Part shown: positions 55,019 to 64,000 of the stretch, one piece after another
How positions within the stretch are numbered: position 1 is the stretch's first letter
Layout of the letters: every line of letters starts with the position of its first letter
Source of the DNA: Fulvia fulva
Lineage: Eukaryota > Ascomycota > Dothideomycetes > Mycosphaerellales > Mycosphaerellaceae
Reading direction: 5' to 3'
Length of the DNA: 64,000 nt
NCBI RefSeq assembly: GCF_020509005.1
Contig: NC_063016.1
Span: 4,340,001-4,404,000 of the forward strand
Translations under genes and position numbers: made by a program
Notes under the pieces: generated by a model
What the model saw: the letters and a program-made list of their open reading frames with translations, nothing else
The model's database searches: none
What the model was told of the DNA's origin: nothing

Positions 55019-56277
55019 TAAAGAGACGTTCTAGAAGGTCAACTAGTAGTGTCTAGATACGGGTATTACGTATAGTATTACGTATTCTCGAGTCACGACT
55101 ATTATTATTAGGTCCTAGTTACGGACGGTCGTTATTACGGTTATCGTCGTCTCTATCGTTATTACTACTATCGCTACCGCTACCTCTACTAGTAGCTTCA
55201 CGATACCTACGTAATAGCTGCTCGAGTGAGGTCTCGCGTAGGCGGGAACGAGAGGGTCGGCGGCCTAAGCGGCCCCTACCTCCGTTCTATATAGTGTCTC
55301 CTACCTTAAGCCGAGCCTTTAGGTCATCGACTTCTTATTATAGGGCCTAGTTCTTCGCCTTATATCTTATGCCTTCTTCTTCTCCTTCTCGTAGATCTCG
55401 CTAAACTGCTTATATAGATTATTAGCTTCCTTATATTTCTTCTTTAGCTCTTATAACTTAGCTAGGTCGCAATCCTTCTTACTCTTAAGATCTACTACTA
55501 TTTTCTATATAACAAGCTCTTCTTTTCGTAGTATCTTATAGATACGGTCGTATTCGGTATATAGCGTAGTGTACTAGGTGTTCTAGAGGTCGTTAGCTCG
55601 CTCTATTATATCGAGTTGTCTATCCTTAGTAATTACCGTGTTGACTACTTATAGTACTAAGTCGTAGGTAGTCTTTAGGTGTTAGGATATAAGGGTCGTA
55701 AGGCTATCTAGGGTAACATTCTAGTATTCGGATACGAGAATATGTTCTACCTCGTCGAGTAATAGATACACCTCGTCTAGGTCGCCGCCTAGGTTCTCTT
55801 TAAGCTTAAACTCGAATAGTTATATAAAGTCAATCTTACTACCTTCTTCTCGCTCGAAGGCCTTCTAGTAAGCTTTATTAATATCTTGTTATAGCGCGAC
55901 ACCGGTGTCTACTATAACCCGCCGGTTATCGTCCTATGTCTAACTCTAAGGAAAAGAGGAGAGGTCGGGGAAAAGAGATATACGCTACTTACTCTTGCCC
56001 TTAGGCTTAGGTAGCGGTAGTATACTGCCGTTCGCTATTTATAAAGTTATATTGTCTAGGTTCGGGGGAGGCGTAACGGTGCCTATATCCTAACTGTCTA
56101 CGAGCGCGCGACTACCTACTAATAATATCGCCGCGTTACGTTCTCTAGGTATCTACGCGCTATACGCCTTACCGTATTCTATATTCTAATACGACTCTAC
56201 GCGTTCTCGAGTTCTACGGTTCTATCTATTCCTATTATTACGCGTCCCTTACCTAGATCCGCGATCTAGGTAGGGTA
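55019..56277 (-). pseudogene. Gypsy Y gag, N-terminal part
   Basis: Minus strand from the leader palindrome (CCTAGATCGCGGATCTAGG, about 56273-56255) through the coiled-coil part of gag to the Ser/Arg/Asn-rich region, where LINE A3 inserted. Collinear with X 37640-38671 followed by 56478-56720. Numerous RIP stops. Confidence 0.8.
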
Positions 56278-56286
56278 GTAGAACAA
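56278..56286 (-). other. Putative self-priming primer-binding site of Gypsy Y
   Basis: On the minus strand TTGTTCTAC, two bases after the 5' LTR, complementary to GTAGAAYAA in the family LTR. Same position as in X (19832-19840). Confidence 0.5.
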
Positions 56287-56288
56287 AC

Positions 56289-56472
56289 TGTAAGGGCGCG
56301 CGTACTATAGGGTCCAAACGAGATAGTTATTATTCTATAAAGCTATAAAAGAGGAGCGCGAGGCGCGGCGAAGTTATAAAGTAAAGCTAAGCCGCGCTAA
56401 CCTAATACGGAAGGTCCGCGGTTTAGCCGGGCCGACGTAGCTATAGTAGGGGGTTACGGGCTACCCGTAATA
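56289..56472 (-). repeat. 5' LTR of Gypsy Y
   Basis: 184 bp, same family as 38672-38855 and 19646-19829. The inner end keeps TGTAAGGG on the plus strand; the outer end is RIP-altered (CCCGTAATA). Confidence 0.92.
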
Positions 56473-56477
56473 CGCGC
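56473..56477. repeat. Target-site duplication of Gypsy Y (right copy)
   Basis: CGCGC, identical to 38667-38671; X gag resumes here. Confidence 0.88.
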
Positions 56478-57613
56478 GAGACTTTACTCGAGTAGCTAAT
56501 ATATAAGTATCGTAAAGCTACTAGTAGAGGCGGCGGCGGCGGAGGCGGTAGTAACGATAATAACGGTAATAGTAATAACAACCGAGGACGTAATAGAAAC
56601 CGTCTACGACCTAATAATAATAACGGTCGCGACTCTCGAGCGCGCAACACCCGTATATAGACTCCCCTAACCGAACTTCTAGAACGCCTATTTACTATTA
56701 ACCGTACTCTAATACGCGGTATTAAGGTTAGTAAGGGCGTGCCTAACCCGAAGTACTTTAAGAACGATAACGACCCTAACTTCGATAGTTAGTATAGTAG
56801 CGTACTTCTTAAGCTAACTATAACTACTTTCCGCTCCGAGGTAGACGGCCTACGTTTTATATATAGATAGATATAGGGTGACCCTTAGAGAAGTATTAAG
56901 CCGAGGATCCCCGTACCTAGATAACAATTATTTAACTAGTTTAAGACTAGTAAAGAACTACTAGATTAGATAACGCGCTAGTACGGTACCCGTAACGAAG
57001 GAACTAAGGCTATAGTTAATATCGCTACCTATAAGTAGGAGTAGGGCGAGACCTTTATTACCTTCTACGCTCGCTACTCGAAGCTACGTACTTAGATAGA
57101 GTAGACCGACGAGACTAAGCTAATGCTATTTCGTAACCGCCTAAACCGTAAGTACTTTATTAAGACTTTCGGCGATAGGGAAGTAGATAGACGCTTATAT
57201 AATATATAGGATATTATTAAGGAATATACGGTATTAGATAAGAGCTTCTACGAGACCGACCGACTATATCTATAGAAGGAGCGCCTACGTAGCAACCCTA
57301 ATTCGAATAATAACGGCGTATAGGGCGGTAGTAATACCGTAGGCGCCGTAGCTACTAGTACGACCGCTATAATCGTCTAGTAACTACTATAATACGTAGG
57401 TACGAAGAAGAAGGAGGACCTACTAGTTTACTTATAGAACCTACCTTTATTAAACCTTAAGTAGCGGGAGGACCTTAAGAAGTAGGGTAAGTACTACCGC
57501 TACCGTATAGGCTCGTACGTATTAACGAACACCGAATGCCCAATATATAGTTACGACGGCGACTACCGCCCTCTACGCCTACGAAACAACGCAAACGCTA
57601 ACCCGAACCTTAG
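56478..57613 (+). pseudogene. Gypsy X gag relic, C-terminal part
   Basis: Continuation of X gag after Y. A Gly run from (GGC)n repeats (about 56529-56549) and an Asn/Arg-rich stretch lead into the retrotransposon gag domain (about 56750-57280; for example PNPKYFKNDNDPNFDS, GETFITFYARYSKLRT) and a knuckle, KYYRYRIGSYVLTNTECP (about 57492-57545), with Tyr at Cys/His positions. Cut by G3 at 57613. The remaining X sequence is outside the window. Confidence 0.8.
57609..57613. repeat. Probable TSD of Gypsy G3 (left copy only)
   Basis: CTTAG directly before the G3 LTR. The right copy lies outside the window, so this is unconfirmed. Confidence 0.4.
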
Positions 57614-58214
57614 TATTATAGTCTCCCTATAGAGTGTATAGAAGGTAGGGATAGAAGAGCCTTAGAGTACTTAGAAGTCGTTAAGAAGTAAAAGTCTAGC
57701 TTAGTGTATAAGCGCTAAGAATTATATACCCCGTAATATTTACTATAGGACCTAGCCCTCTAAATTCACTACTCTACTAAACCTTAATAGATTTACTTCG
57801 GCTCGTAGCTATATAACTCACGGCACTCCCGCGAGCACCCGCGACTACGCTAGACCCTAGAAGAAGCACGTAGAAGACTCGGAATATAGGGCAGGTTAGA
57901 ATAAGGTTTTGAGTAAAGCTACTAAGCGCGGCTTTATATAGGTTAGCCCTATTAATACGGGGACACGTACTCGCGAGGGTCTAGCCCTATTAATACGGGG
58001 ATACGTACTCGCGAGGGTCGCGTATAAGTATCCGGCCTTCACTAGGCCTCTCTTACTTTCTTCATCTTTCGTTTTATATAGTAATTATACTATACCCTTT
58101 ATATCTACACTTCGTACCTACATTCTCGCTTTTACTCTTATATCTTATAGGCTAGGCTCTCGCTCTAATATTACGAAAGACTAATAAACTATCAACTACT
58201 CGAGTTATCCTTAT
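57614..58214 (+). repeat. 5' LTR of Gypsy G3 (right end estimated)
   Basis: The first 147 bases match 63854-64000 with very few differences. The right end is inferred from TTATAGGTGACTACGC at 58211-58226, which would be ...CA followed by a TGG-type primer site if two RIP changes are reversed. Includes TATA-rich sequence near 58075-58110 and a 38-bp tandem duplication. Confidence 0.6.
57944..58019. repeat. 38-bp tandem duplication in the G3 LTR
   Basis: Two adjacent 38-base units (57944-57981 and 57982-58019) starting TAGCCCTATTAATACGGGG and ending GCGAGGGTC, differing at one C/T position. Confidence 0.93.
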
Positions 58215-58235
58215 AGGTGACTACGCTACCGATAA

Positions 58236-59435
58236 AGGTGTTAACCTCGATAACTAAGACACCCTATTCCACTTTAGTAAGTAGGCTAATATCCCCTTCT
58301 CGAACGCCGCTACCTTCGGTACCTAGGTAAACGCTAACCCCGACACCGCCTACGCTCTTATTAACCGTACCGTCTCCTCTTTCCGCGAGACCGCCTAGTA
58401 GGTCGAGCAAGTAAACAACTAAGTAATATACCTTTAAGGTATTATAAACACCTTCTAGAACCTCGTACCGTACGCCGACGACAACCGCCGCTAGTACTTC
58501 TCTAAGAAGGTTAATAACCTAGACGAGTTCGACGGTAATAAGAGTAAGTTCGAGGCATTTAAGATATAGCTCACTATTAAGCTATTAGCTAATGCCGACT
58601 ACTTTCCGTAAGAGAAGGACAAGGTCACGTACGTCTTCTCCCTCCTTCGGGGAGACGCCGCGGCTTAGGTATAATACTATATCGATAACGCTACGTAGAC
58701 TATTAGCTACCCGGACGTCCTTACCTTAATATAGGACCTCCGTACTGCCTTTAGTAATCTAGACCGTAGAGCTACCGCCTAGAACGCTATCTATAACCTC
58801 CTCTAGAAGAACAAGAGCTTCGCCGAGTACCTCGCGGCCTTTAACCGCGACATCGGGTTTACCGGCTATAACGAAGAGACTAAGAAGAGCACTCTCCGCC
58901 GTAGCTTATTAGTAGAGCTTCTTCGAGCCCTCGAGGATAAGGACGTTGGTACTATAAGCTTCCGTAAGCTCGTCGAGACCTACTAGCGCCTCGACTCTAA
59001 CATAAAACATACCGCCTCTCTCCTCGCTTCCCGTTCTTAAGGCCGTTAGCCTCGTAGTCCCGGAAGCCACTTCGCTACTCTACTAGGCGCCGCCGCTCCT
59101 ACGGCTCTCCCTCCCGTCTCTATAGGTAATACTATAGATCTTAGCGCTAGTGCCGCCGCCCCTCGAGTCTAGGGCCTCGTTAATAGTAAGCTTACTCCTA
59201 AAGAGAAGCTTCGCCGTCGCTAGGCCGGACTCTATACCTACTACGGCGGTCTAGGCTATATTGTAGTTAACTATCCGTAGCTCGCTACCCGTAACGCTCG
59301 TAACCCGGTTCGCGGCGCTATCGGCGCTATCGAGCCTACTCCTACTACTCCCGCTAAGTAGGGAAAAGCCTAGGTCTTCCTTATCGACGCGGTAAAGACT
59401 AAGAATAACGTTTACCGAAAGTAAAGAGAGGAAAG
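58236..59435 (+). pseudogene. G3 gag relic
   Basis: Retrotransposon Gag: KFEAFKI, LTIKLLANADYFP and VTYVFSLLRGDA lead into the capsid-like domain (about 58540-58990), followed by an Ala/Pro linker and a zinc knuckle at 59230-59275. The knuckle reads YTYYGGLGYIVVNYP: all four ligand positions of a CX2CX4HX4C motif are Tyr, each one step from Cys or His by RIP. Many TAG stops at Gln/Trp positions. The start codon was not identified. Confidence 0.85.
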
Positions 59436-61435
59436 AAGTTGAGGATCAATATAGTATAGCTAGACCTATACGACGAGACGGGCAAGGACTACGCTTATAA
59501 ACCGTTCGTTACAAATATAAATATCGGCTCAAAGAAACTCTCTTCTTCTAATCTCACTCTAATAGACACTAGCGTACTAGGCGAGTCTTTTATAGACTAT
59601 GAACTCGCGACCTCTCTTAACCTCGAACCCTAGGAACTAAAGTACCCTCGTACCCTTAAACTCTTTAACGGTACGGAGACTACTACTAGTAAGATTACTT
59701 ATGTTATATATACGTTAATCACTCTTAGAGGAAAGCGTATGTCGATTACTAGCTTCCTTACGTCCCTACCGTATTAGAAGTTTATCCTCGGCCTCTCCTA
59801 GTTTAGACGATACTAGCCTATTATCGACTAGACTTCCCTTACTATTAGTTTCCCTCTAGAAGCTCCTCCGGCGCCTCCGCCTTCTCCGCCGCCTTAGCGC
59901 GGTCCTAAGTATACTAAGATCTTCTAGGTAAACGCCGCTGCCTTTACTACTACTACTAAGTAGCCTAAAGCTTAAGTCTTCGCCGCCTCCCTCCGCGATA
60001 TCGATATCGCCCTCGAGAAGCTCGATAAGAAGCGTATACCTATCGACCCTACTACGAAGGTCCCTCCTTAGACACACTATATCCTCTACGTATTCGATAC
60101 TAAAGCCGTAGACGAGCTACCTCCTTATCGCCCTTACGACTATAAGATTAAGCTAGAAGAAGGTACGGAGGTACCGTTCGGACCGCTATATTCTATATCC
60201 CGAGAAGAGCTTATCGTCCTTAAGAGATACCTCGAAGAAAACCTAAAGAAGGGGTTTATTCGAGCGAGCCGTTCTAGCGCTAGTAGTCCCGTTATATTTA
60301 TTAAGAAGCCCGGCGGTAGCCTACGCTTCTACGTAGACTACCGAGGCTTAAACGCTATTATAAAGAAGAACCACTACCTAATACCGTTAATTTAGGAGAC
60401 GCTCGAACGCCTCTATAAGGCTAAGTACTTTACTAAGCTCGATATTATCGCTAAGTTTAACAAGTAACGAATAGTAGAAGGATACGAGTATCTTATAGCC
60501 TTCCGTACTCGCTACGGGCTATTCGAGTCGCTCGTTATACCCTTCGGCGTTTATAACGGGCCTAGTACCTTCTAGAACTTTATTAATAACATCCTTTAGG
60601 AGTTCCTCGATCAGTTCTATACTGCCTACATCGACGACATCCTAGTCTATAGCGAGACTAAAGAGGAGCACCGCGAGTACGTCTATAAGGTCCTTTAGAA
60701 GCTCGTAGACGCCGGCTTATAGCTCGACATCGACAAGTACGAGTTTAAGAAGACCGAAGTCAAGTTCCTTAGTTTGATTATTACCGTAGACAGTATTAAG
60801 ATAGACTAAGAGAAGATCGACGCTATCGTCGAATAGGATACTCCTATAAACGTTAAGGAGGTCTAGGGTTTTCTAGGCTTTACTAACTTCTACCGCCGCT
60901 TTATCTACGTATTCTCGGGCGTAGTACGCCCTTTAACGAAGCTTACGCGTAAGGGTAAGAAGTTTGCCTAGACTAACGAGTGCTAGGAAGCTTTTGACTT
61001 GCTTAAAGCGAAGTTTGTTAAGAACCCGCTTCTATAGCACTTCGATTTCGAACTAGAGACCCGTATAGAGACTAACGTATCCGACGGCGTAGTAGGCGGT
61101 GTCCTACTATAACGCCGCTCGCCTAAATCTCCCTAGCTACCTATCGCCTTCCTCTCTAAGAAGATGACCGCTACGGAGTATAACTACGAGATCTATAATA
61201 AGGAGCTTCTCGCTATCGTTAAAGCTTTTAAAGAGTAGCGCCCCGAGCTCGAAGGCTCTACTATACCCGTCTAAGTAAGCTCCGACTATAAGAACCTCGT
61301 CTACTTTATAAAGAGCAAGCTACTTAATCGTGGCTAGGCCCGCTAGAGCGAGTTCCTCTCCCGGTTCAACTTTATAATCTCGTATACGCCCGGTAAGGCC
61401 AACTCGATAGCCGACGCCCTTACCCGCCGCCCTAG
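59436..61435 (+). pseudogene. G3 pol, 5' part: protease, reverse transcriptase, RNase H
   Basis: The protease region has LIDTSVLGESFID (about 59560-59600; D-T-S where D-S/T-G is usual). Reverse transcriptase (about 60180-60790) has VDYRGLNAI and YIDDILVYS (Asp pair intact, about 60638-60643), followed by the connection and RNase H (about 61010-61430) with [28 protein letters not shown], and NSIADALTRRP at the end. A solo LTR is inserted exactly after this point. Stops are RIP-type. Confidence 0.9.
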
Positions 61436-61440
61436 TAACT
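61436..61440. repeat. Target-site duplication (left), solo LTR
   Basis: TAACT, repeated at 61868-61872. Confidence 0.93.
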
Positions 61441-61867
61441 TGTTACGGATCGGACACGACCGAAGGAGCGTCAGCCAATCAATAGCCCGCACTAATGACA
61501 GGCGCGGCCCACAGCTAGGCGGGTACAGCCGCTGCAGAGTGCCTAGAGTGCCTAGAGTGCCTGGAGTGCCTACGGACTTAGGCACAGTAGGCACGATAGG
61601 CACGGTAGGCATAGGAAAGGAATGGAATTTCCTTTGTATTTAGGAACGCATCGTACCCTTATGGTTCGAGGCGTTCAACTCACTGTTCAATATCACTGTT
61701 TGGAATACACCACAACCCAACCTCTGCCTCACTACTGCTTGGTCTTTACAAGACGAGACAGCTACTGCTTCATCACTCTCCCTCACCTTCCATCGGCCAC
61801 GAGACAAAACCCGATTGAGCTTGGTCTTCTGATCTTGTGATATCATTAGGTTATACCAAACCTAACA
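61441..61867. mobile_element. Solo LTR (Gypsy-like), not RIP-mutated
   Basis: 427 bp, starting TGTTACGG and ending CCTAACA, with the 5-bp TSD TAACT. The start matches the TGTTACGG type of Gypsy LTRs. CA and TG are common. A CCAAT at 61476-61480 and an inverted pair near the right end (TTAGGTT ... AAACCTAA, about 61846-61865) are visible. Short open frames on both strands inside it are not credible genes. Confidence 0.92.
61535..61611. repeat. 9-10-bp tandem repeats arranged as an inverted repeat in the solo LTR
   Basis: Four copies of AGAGTGCCT or a close variant (61535-61571) are followed after a short spacer by four units with TAGGCAC or a variant (about 61577-61611). The two arrays are complementary and could form one long hairpin. 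Confidence 0.88.
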
Positions 61868-61872
61868 TAACT
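61868..61872. repeat. Target-site duplication (right), solo LTR
   Basis: TAACT, identical to 61436-61440; G3 pol continues. Confidence 0.93.
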
Positions 61873-63840
61873 CTCTAGTTAATCGAAGAGGGGGCTAGCA
61901 AATCGTAGAGCAACAAGTCATTAAAGAGTACAACCTCTCTTCCGAGCTTTAAGAGTACCTATCGAATAACTAGCCTACGCTCGCCGCTTCCTTTACTACT
62001 CTCGTGCTCGCTCCTACCTACCTTAACGAGAGTGATAATAAATCCGAGCCTAAGGAATACGCCTCGGACGCTAAGGACTTAAACGACGATAAAGAGGGCT
62101 TAATAACAACCGATAGCTTATCCGAATTAGACTTTAAGGGGTTTGATAATAAGGAGCAACCTAAGGGTATTATAGTACGAGTACGAATAGCGTACGATAC
62201 CGACCTAGACGCCTAAGAGTTAGTTTAGGCCCTTAAATCTAGCGCGAGGACATTCCCGGGCTTCTCGCTATCTAAGTACGAGCTCTAGGAAGGTGTCGTC
62301 TACTTCTATAAGAAGCTTTACGTACCGTAGCCCGAAGGCTCTAATATCCGAGCTAAGATTCTTTAAATCGTCTACGACTCCGCCTCTAGGGGTCACCTAG
62401 GCGTAGCTAAGACCTATAAGCTCCTCGTAAGGTATTACTAGTGGCCGTATTCCTAGAAGGACGTCCGCCGCTACGTACTAAACTACGCTACTTATCGAAG
62501 AGCTAAAGCTAACCGCTACCGCCCCTACGGTCTCTTATACCCTCTCCTAGCTCCCGATCGTCCGTAGAAGTACATTACTATAGACTTTATTACCGATCTT
62601 CCTTACGGTAAGACCTTTAGCGGCGTAAAGGCAAAGGCCCTTCTAGTGATCGTAGACCGTTACTCTAAGGACCGGTATATAATCCCGTACTAGAGTATAA
62701 CCGTAAAGGAGACTACTCGCTTATTCTACGAATTCGTCTAGCGCTTTTAAGGCCTCCCGGATAGTATCACCTCTAATAGGGGCACCTAGTTTATCTCGTA
62801 CTTCTAGAAACGTCTATATACTATCCTAGGCATTAAGCATAACCTCTCGACTAGTTTTTAGCTACAGACCGACGGCTAGACCGAAATTACGAACGCTATC
62901 CTCGAGTAGGTCCTTCGTTACTTTATCGACTACTACTAGAAGGATTGGCCTTAGTATATCCCTACGGTAGAGTTCGCTACTCGTAACTAGGACTCGGAGA
63001 CTACTAGCTACTCTCCCTTCTATACTACGAGAGGTTACTACCCTCGTATAGGTATAGAACTAGAAGAACCTCTCCCGCCTACCGAAGACGTAAACGAGCA
63101 AGTAGTAGACGAGTTCGCTACTATACTCTTATAGATCTATAAAGAAGTTCACGACGAGATAGTATACGTATAAGCAATCTACGAGGATTAAGCTAATCGT
63201 CGTCGCTAGCTAGCTCCCGACTACTAAGTAGGCGATATAGTCTACCTTAACTCTAAGAACATTAAGACGGACCGCCCCTCTAAGAAGCTAAACTAGAAGA
63301 ACCTAGGTCCTTTTAAGATTACCGAGCGTATTAGTTTATACGCCTACCGTCTAGCTCTTCCTACGAATATAAAGATCTACGACGTCTTCTATCTCGTACG
63401 CCTTCGGCCGTCGGCTAAGGACCTATTCCCGAACTAAAACTAAGATATACTAGGTCCTCCCGATAAAGTAGAAGTCGACGAGCCTATTAACCTACCTTCT
63501 AACGACTATACCGTCCGTAAGATCCGGGGAATCCGTATAGAGCCTAACGACGTTAAAGGACTACCGCCGATAAAGTATAAAGTCGAATAGTAAGGTTACC
63601 CTAAGTAGGATACCTTATAGGAACCTATCCAACATATTATCTTTAATCGTTAAGCAATCGAAGAATACTACGCCCGCGTAGACGGCCTAGAAGTTAATAT
63701 CGGTAGGCTCTTCGAATCTAAGCTCTTCGACGGGGCTTACTAATAGTGTATCGACTATAATATTAGGCCTAGGCCTAGTACTGAAGCTAAACATCCTCGA
63801 TATATAGAACTACTACGGCTTCGTAGGAACTTAGCTTTAT
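61873..63840 (+). pseudogene. G3 pol, 3' part: integrase and chromodomain
   Basis: After the solo LTR comes an acidic linker (about 62000-62215) and the integrase zinc region (about 62380-62510; ASRGHLGVAKTYKLL, LNYATYRRAK where H and C ligands are partly Tyr). The catalytic core has ITIDFITDLP (about 62580) and ITSNRGT, in which the second catalytic Asp is Asn (62775-62777), then a region with TEITNA at the Glu position. The chromodomain (about 63525-63680) has IRGIRIE, KYKVE, GYPK and EPIQHI, ending AIEEYYAR. Typical of a chromovirus; inactive by RIP. Confidence 0.88.
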
Positions 63841-63853
63841 TCGGGGGGGCTAC
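63841..63853 (+). other. Polypurine tract of G3
   Basis: TCGGGGGGGCTAC directly before the 3' LTR. Confidence 0.75.
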
Positions 63854-64000
63854 TATTATAGTCTCCCTATAGAGTGTATAGAAGGTAGGGACAGAAGAGC
63901 CTTAGAGTACTTAGAAGTCGTTAAGAAGTAATAGTCTAGCTTAGTATATAAGCGCTAAGAATTATATGCCCCGTAATATTTACTACGGGACCTAGCCCTC
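63854..64000 (+). repeat. 3' LTR of Gypsy G3, cut by window end
   Basis: Matches 57614-57760 almost base for base, with a few C/T and G/A differences. Confidence 0.93.

Larger units (their letters stand above)
38672..56472 (-). mobile_element. Gypsy Y (family G2): complete element in opposite orientation inside its sister X
   Basis: 184-bp LTRs at both ends, TSD CGCGC, primer-binding site at the right and polypurine tract at the left, so it reads right to left. About 7.2 kb without its passengers (Copia 40104-45718, LINE A3 50008-55003). It sits in gag of X; X gag reads from 38671 into 56478 once Y and one TSD are removed. Heavily RIP-mutated. Confidence 0.92.
19646..64000 (+). mobile_element. 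Gypsy X (family G2): outer host element of the right two thirds, open at window end
   Basis: X starts with a 184-bp 5' LTR (19646-19829) and runs rightwards. Its own DNA is 19646-19841, 37632-38671 and 56473-57613; the rest of the span is G1, Y and G3 with their passengers. The pieces join collinearly when compared with element Y of the same family: leader, coiled-coil gag, Gly/Asn-rich region, retrotransposon gag domain, zinc knuckle. The pol region and 3' LTR lie beyond 64000. X sits in G5; the 5 bp before it are GGTAC, but the second TSD copy is not in the window. Confidence 0.85.
57614..64000 (+). mobile_element. Gypsy G3: chromodomain-type LTR retrotransposon, right end outside window
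   Basis: The 5' LTR starts at 57614, then gag, pol with chromodomain, a G-rich polypurine tract, and the first 147 bases of the 3' LTR from 63854. It sits in gag of X. A solo LTR (61441-61867) interrupts pol. RIP is near saturation. Confidence 0.92.

Noticed and set aside
56441..56650. Pro/Leu-rich minus-strand frame of 69 codons
   Set aside because: It is the complement of the (GGC)n and Asn-rich part of X gag and overlaps the Y LTR end.
61440..61846. Open frames of 67-89 codons on both strands
   Set aside because: They lie wholly or nearly wholly inside the solo LTR, cross its tandem repeats and show no domain.
62004..62216. 70-codon acidic open frame as a host gene
   Set aside because: It lies in the G3 pol linker between RNase H and integrase and is bounded by RIP-type stops.

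Overview
Kind of DNA. The window looks like a repeat-only stretch from a filamentous ascomycete (Pezizomycotina-type) genome. I find no host gene, tRNA or rRNA. Every part I can identify belongs to a transposable element, and most of it carries the signature of repeat-induced point mutation (RIP): CpA and TpG have been converted to TpA. By hand count, bases 21961-22080 (an old Gypsy copy) hold 3 CA, 0 TG and 19 TA, while bases 44161-44280 (the intact Copia) hold about 16 CA, 10 TG and 3 TA. Most in-frame stops are TAG or TAA at positions where related copies encode Gln or Trp. RIP, Tad-like LINEs and chromodomain Gypsy elements together point to a filamentous ascomycete. The species cannot be named from this.

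Left part (1-19645). The 3' end of a Gypsy element (G4, 1-~720) abuts a pogo/Fot1-like transposase relic (~735-1872). A LINE of family A (A1, + strand, 1873-16943) follows. It is split by a nearly intact LINE B1 (- strand, 2933-7793), a RIP-damaged LINE B2 (+, 10632-15628) and a Copia-like solo LTR (15981-16213). To its right lies the gag-pol relic of Gypsy G5 (-, 16944-19645).

Right part (19646-64000). All of this lies inside one Gypsy element, X (+ strand, family G2), whose 5' LTR is 19646-19829 and whose 3' end is outside the window. X holds three nests: (i) Gypsy G1 (+, 19842-37631), containing LINE A2 (27095-37281), which contains LINE C (31457-36612); (ii) Gypsy Y (-, 38672-56472, same family as X), containing a full-length uninterrupted Copia (40104-45718) and LINE A3 (-, 50008-55003); (iii) Gypsy G3 (+, 57614 to beyond the end), containing a solo LTR (61441-61867). 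The deepest chain is G5 > X > G1 > A2 > C. Nearly every boundary is fixed by a matching target-site duplication (TSD): 5 bp for LTR elements, about 12-17 bp for LINEs.

How it fits together. Nesting order gives relative age and agrees broadly with RIP load: hosts are saturated, while the Copia, LINE B1 and the two solo LTRs are nearly clean. The Copia (1543-codon gag-pol, LTRs differing at one base, TSD, primer site, polypurine tract) is the best candidate for a recently active element. The main mechanistic observations are a likely Tf1-type self-priming arrangement in two Gypsy families, a CTAT motif at every TSD-defined LINE insertion point that matches the (ATCT)n LINE tails, and a 3' UTR module shared by otherwise divergent LINEs.
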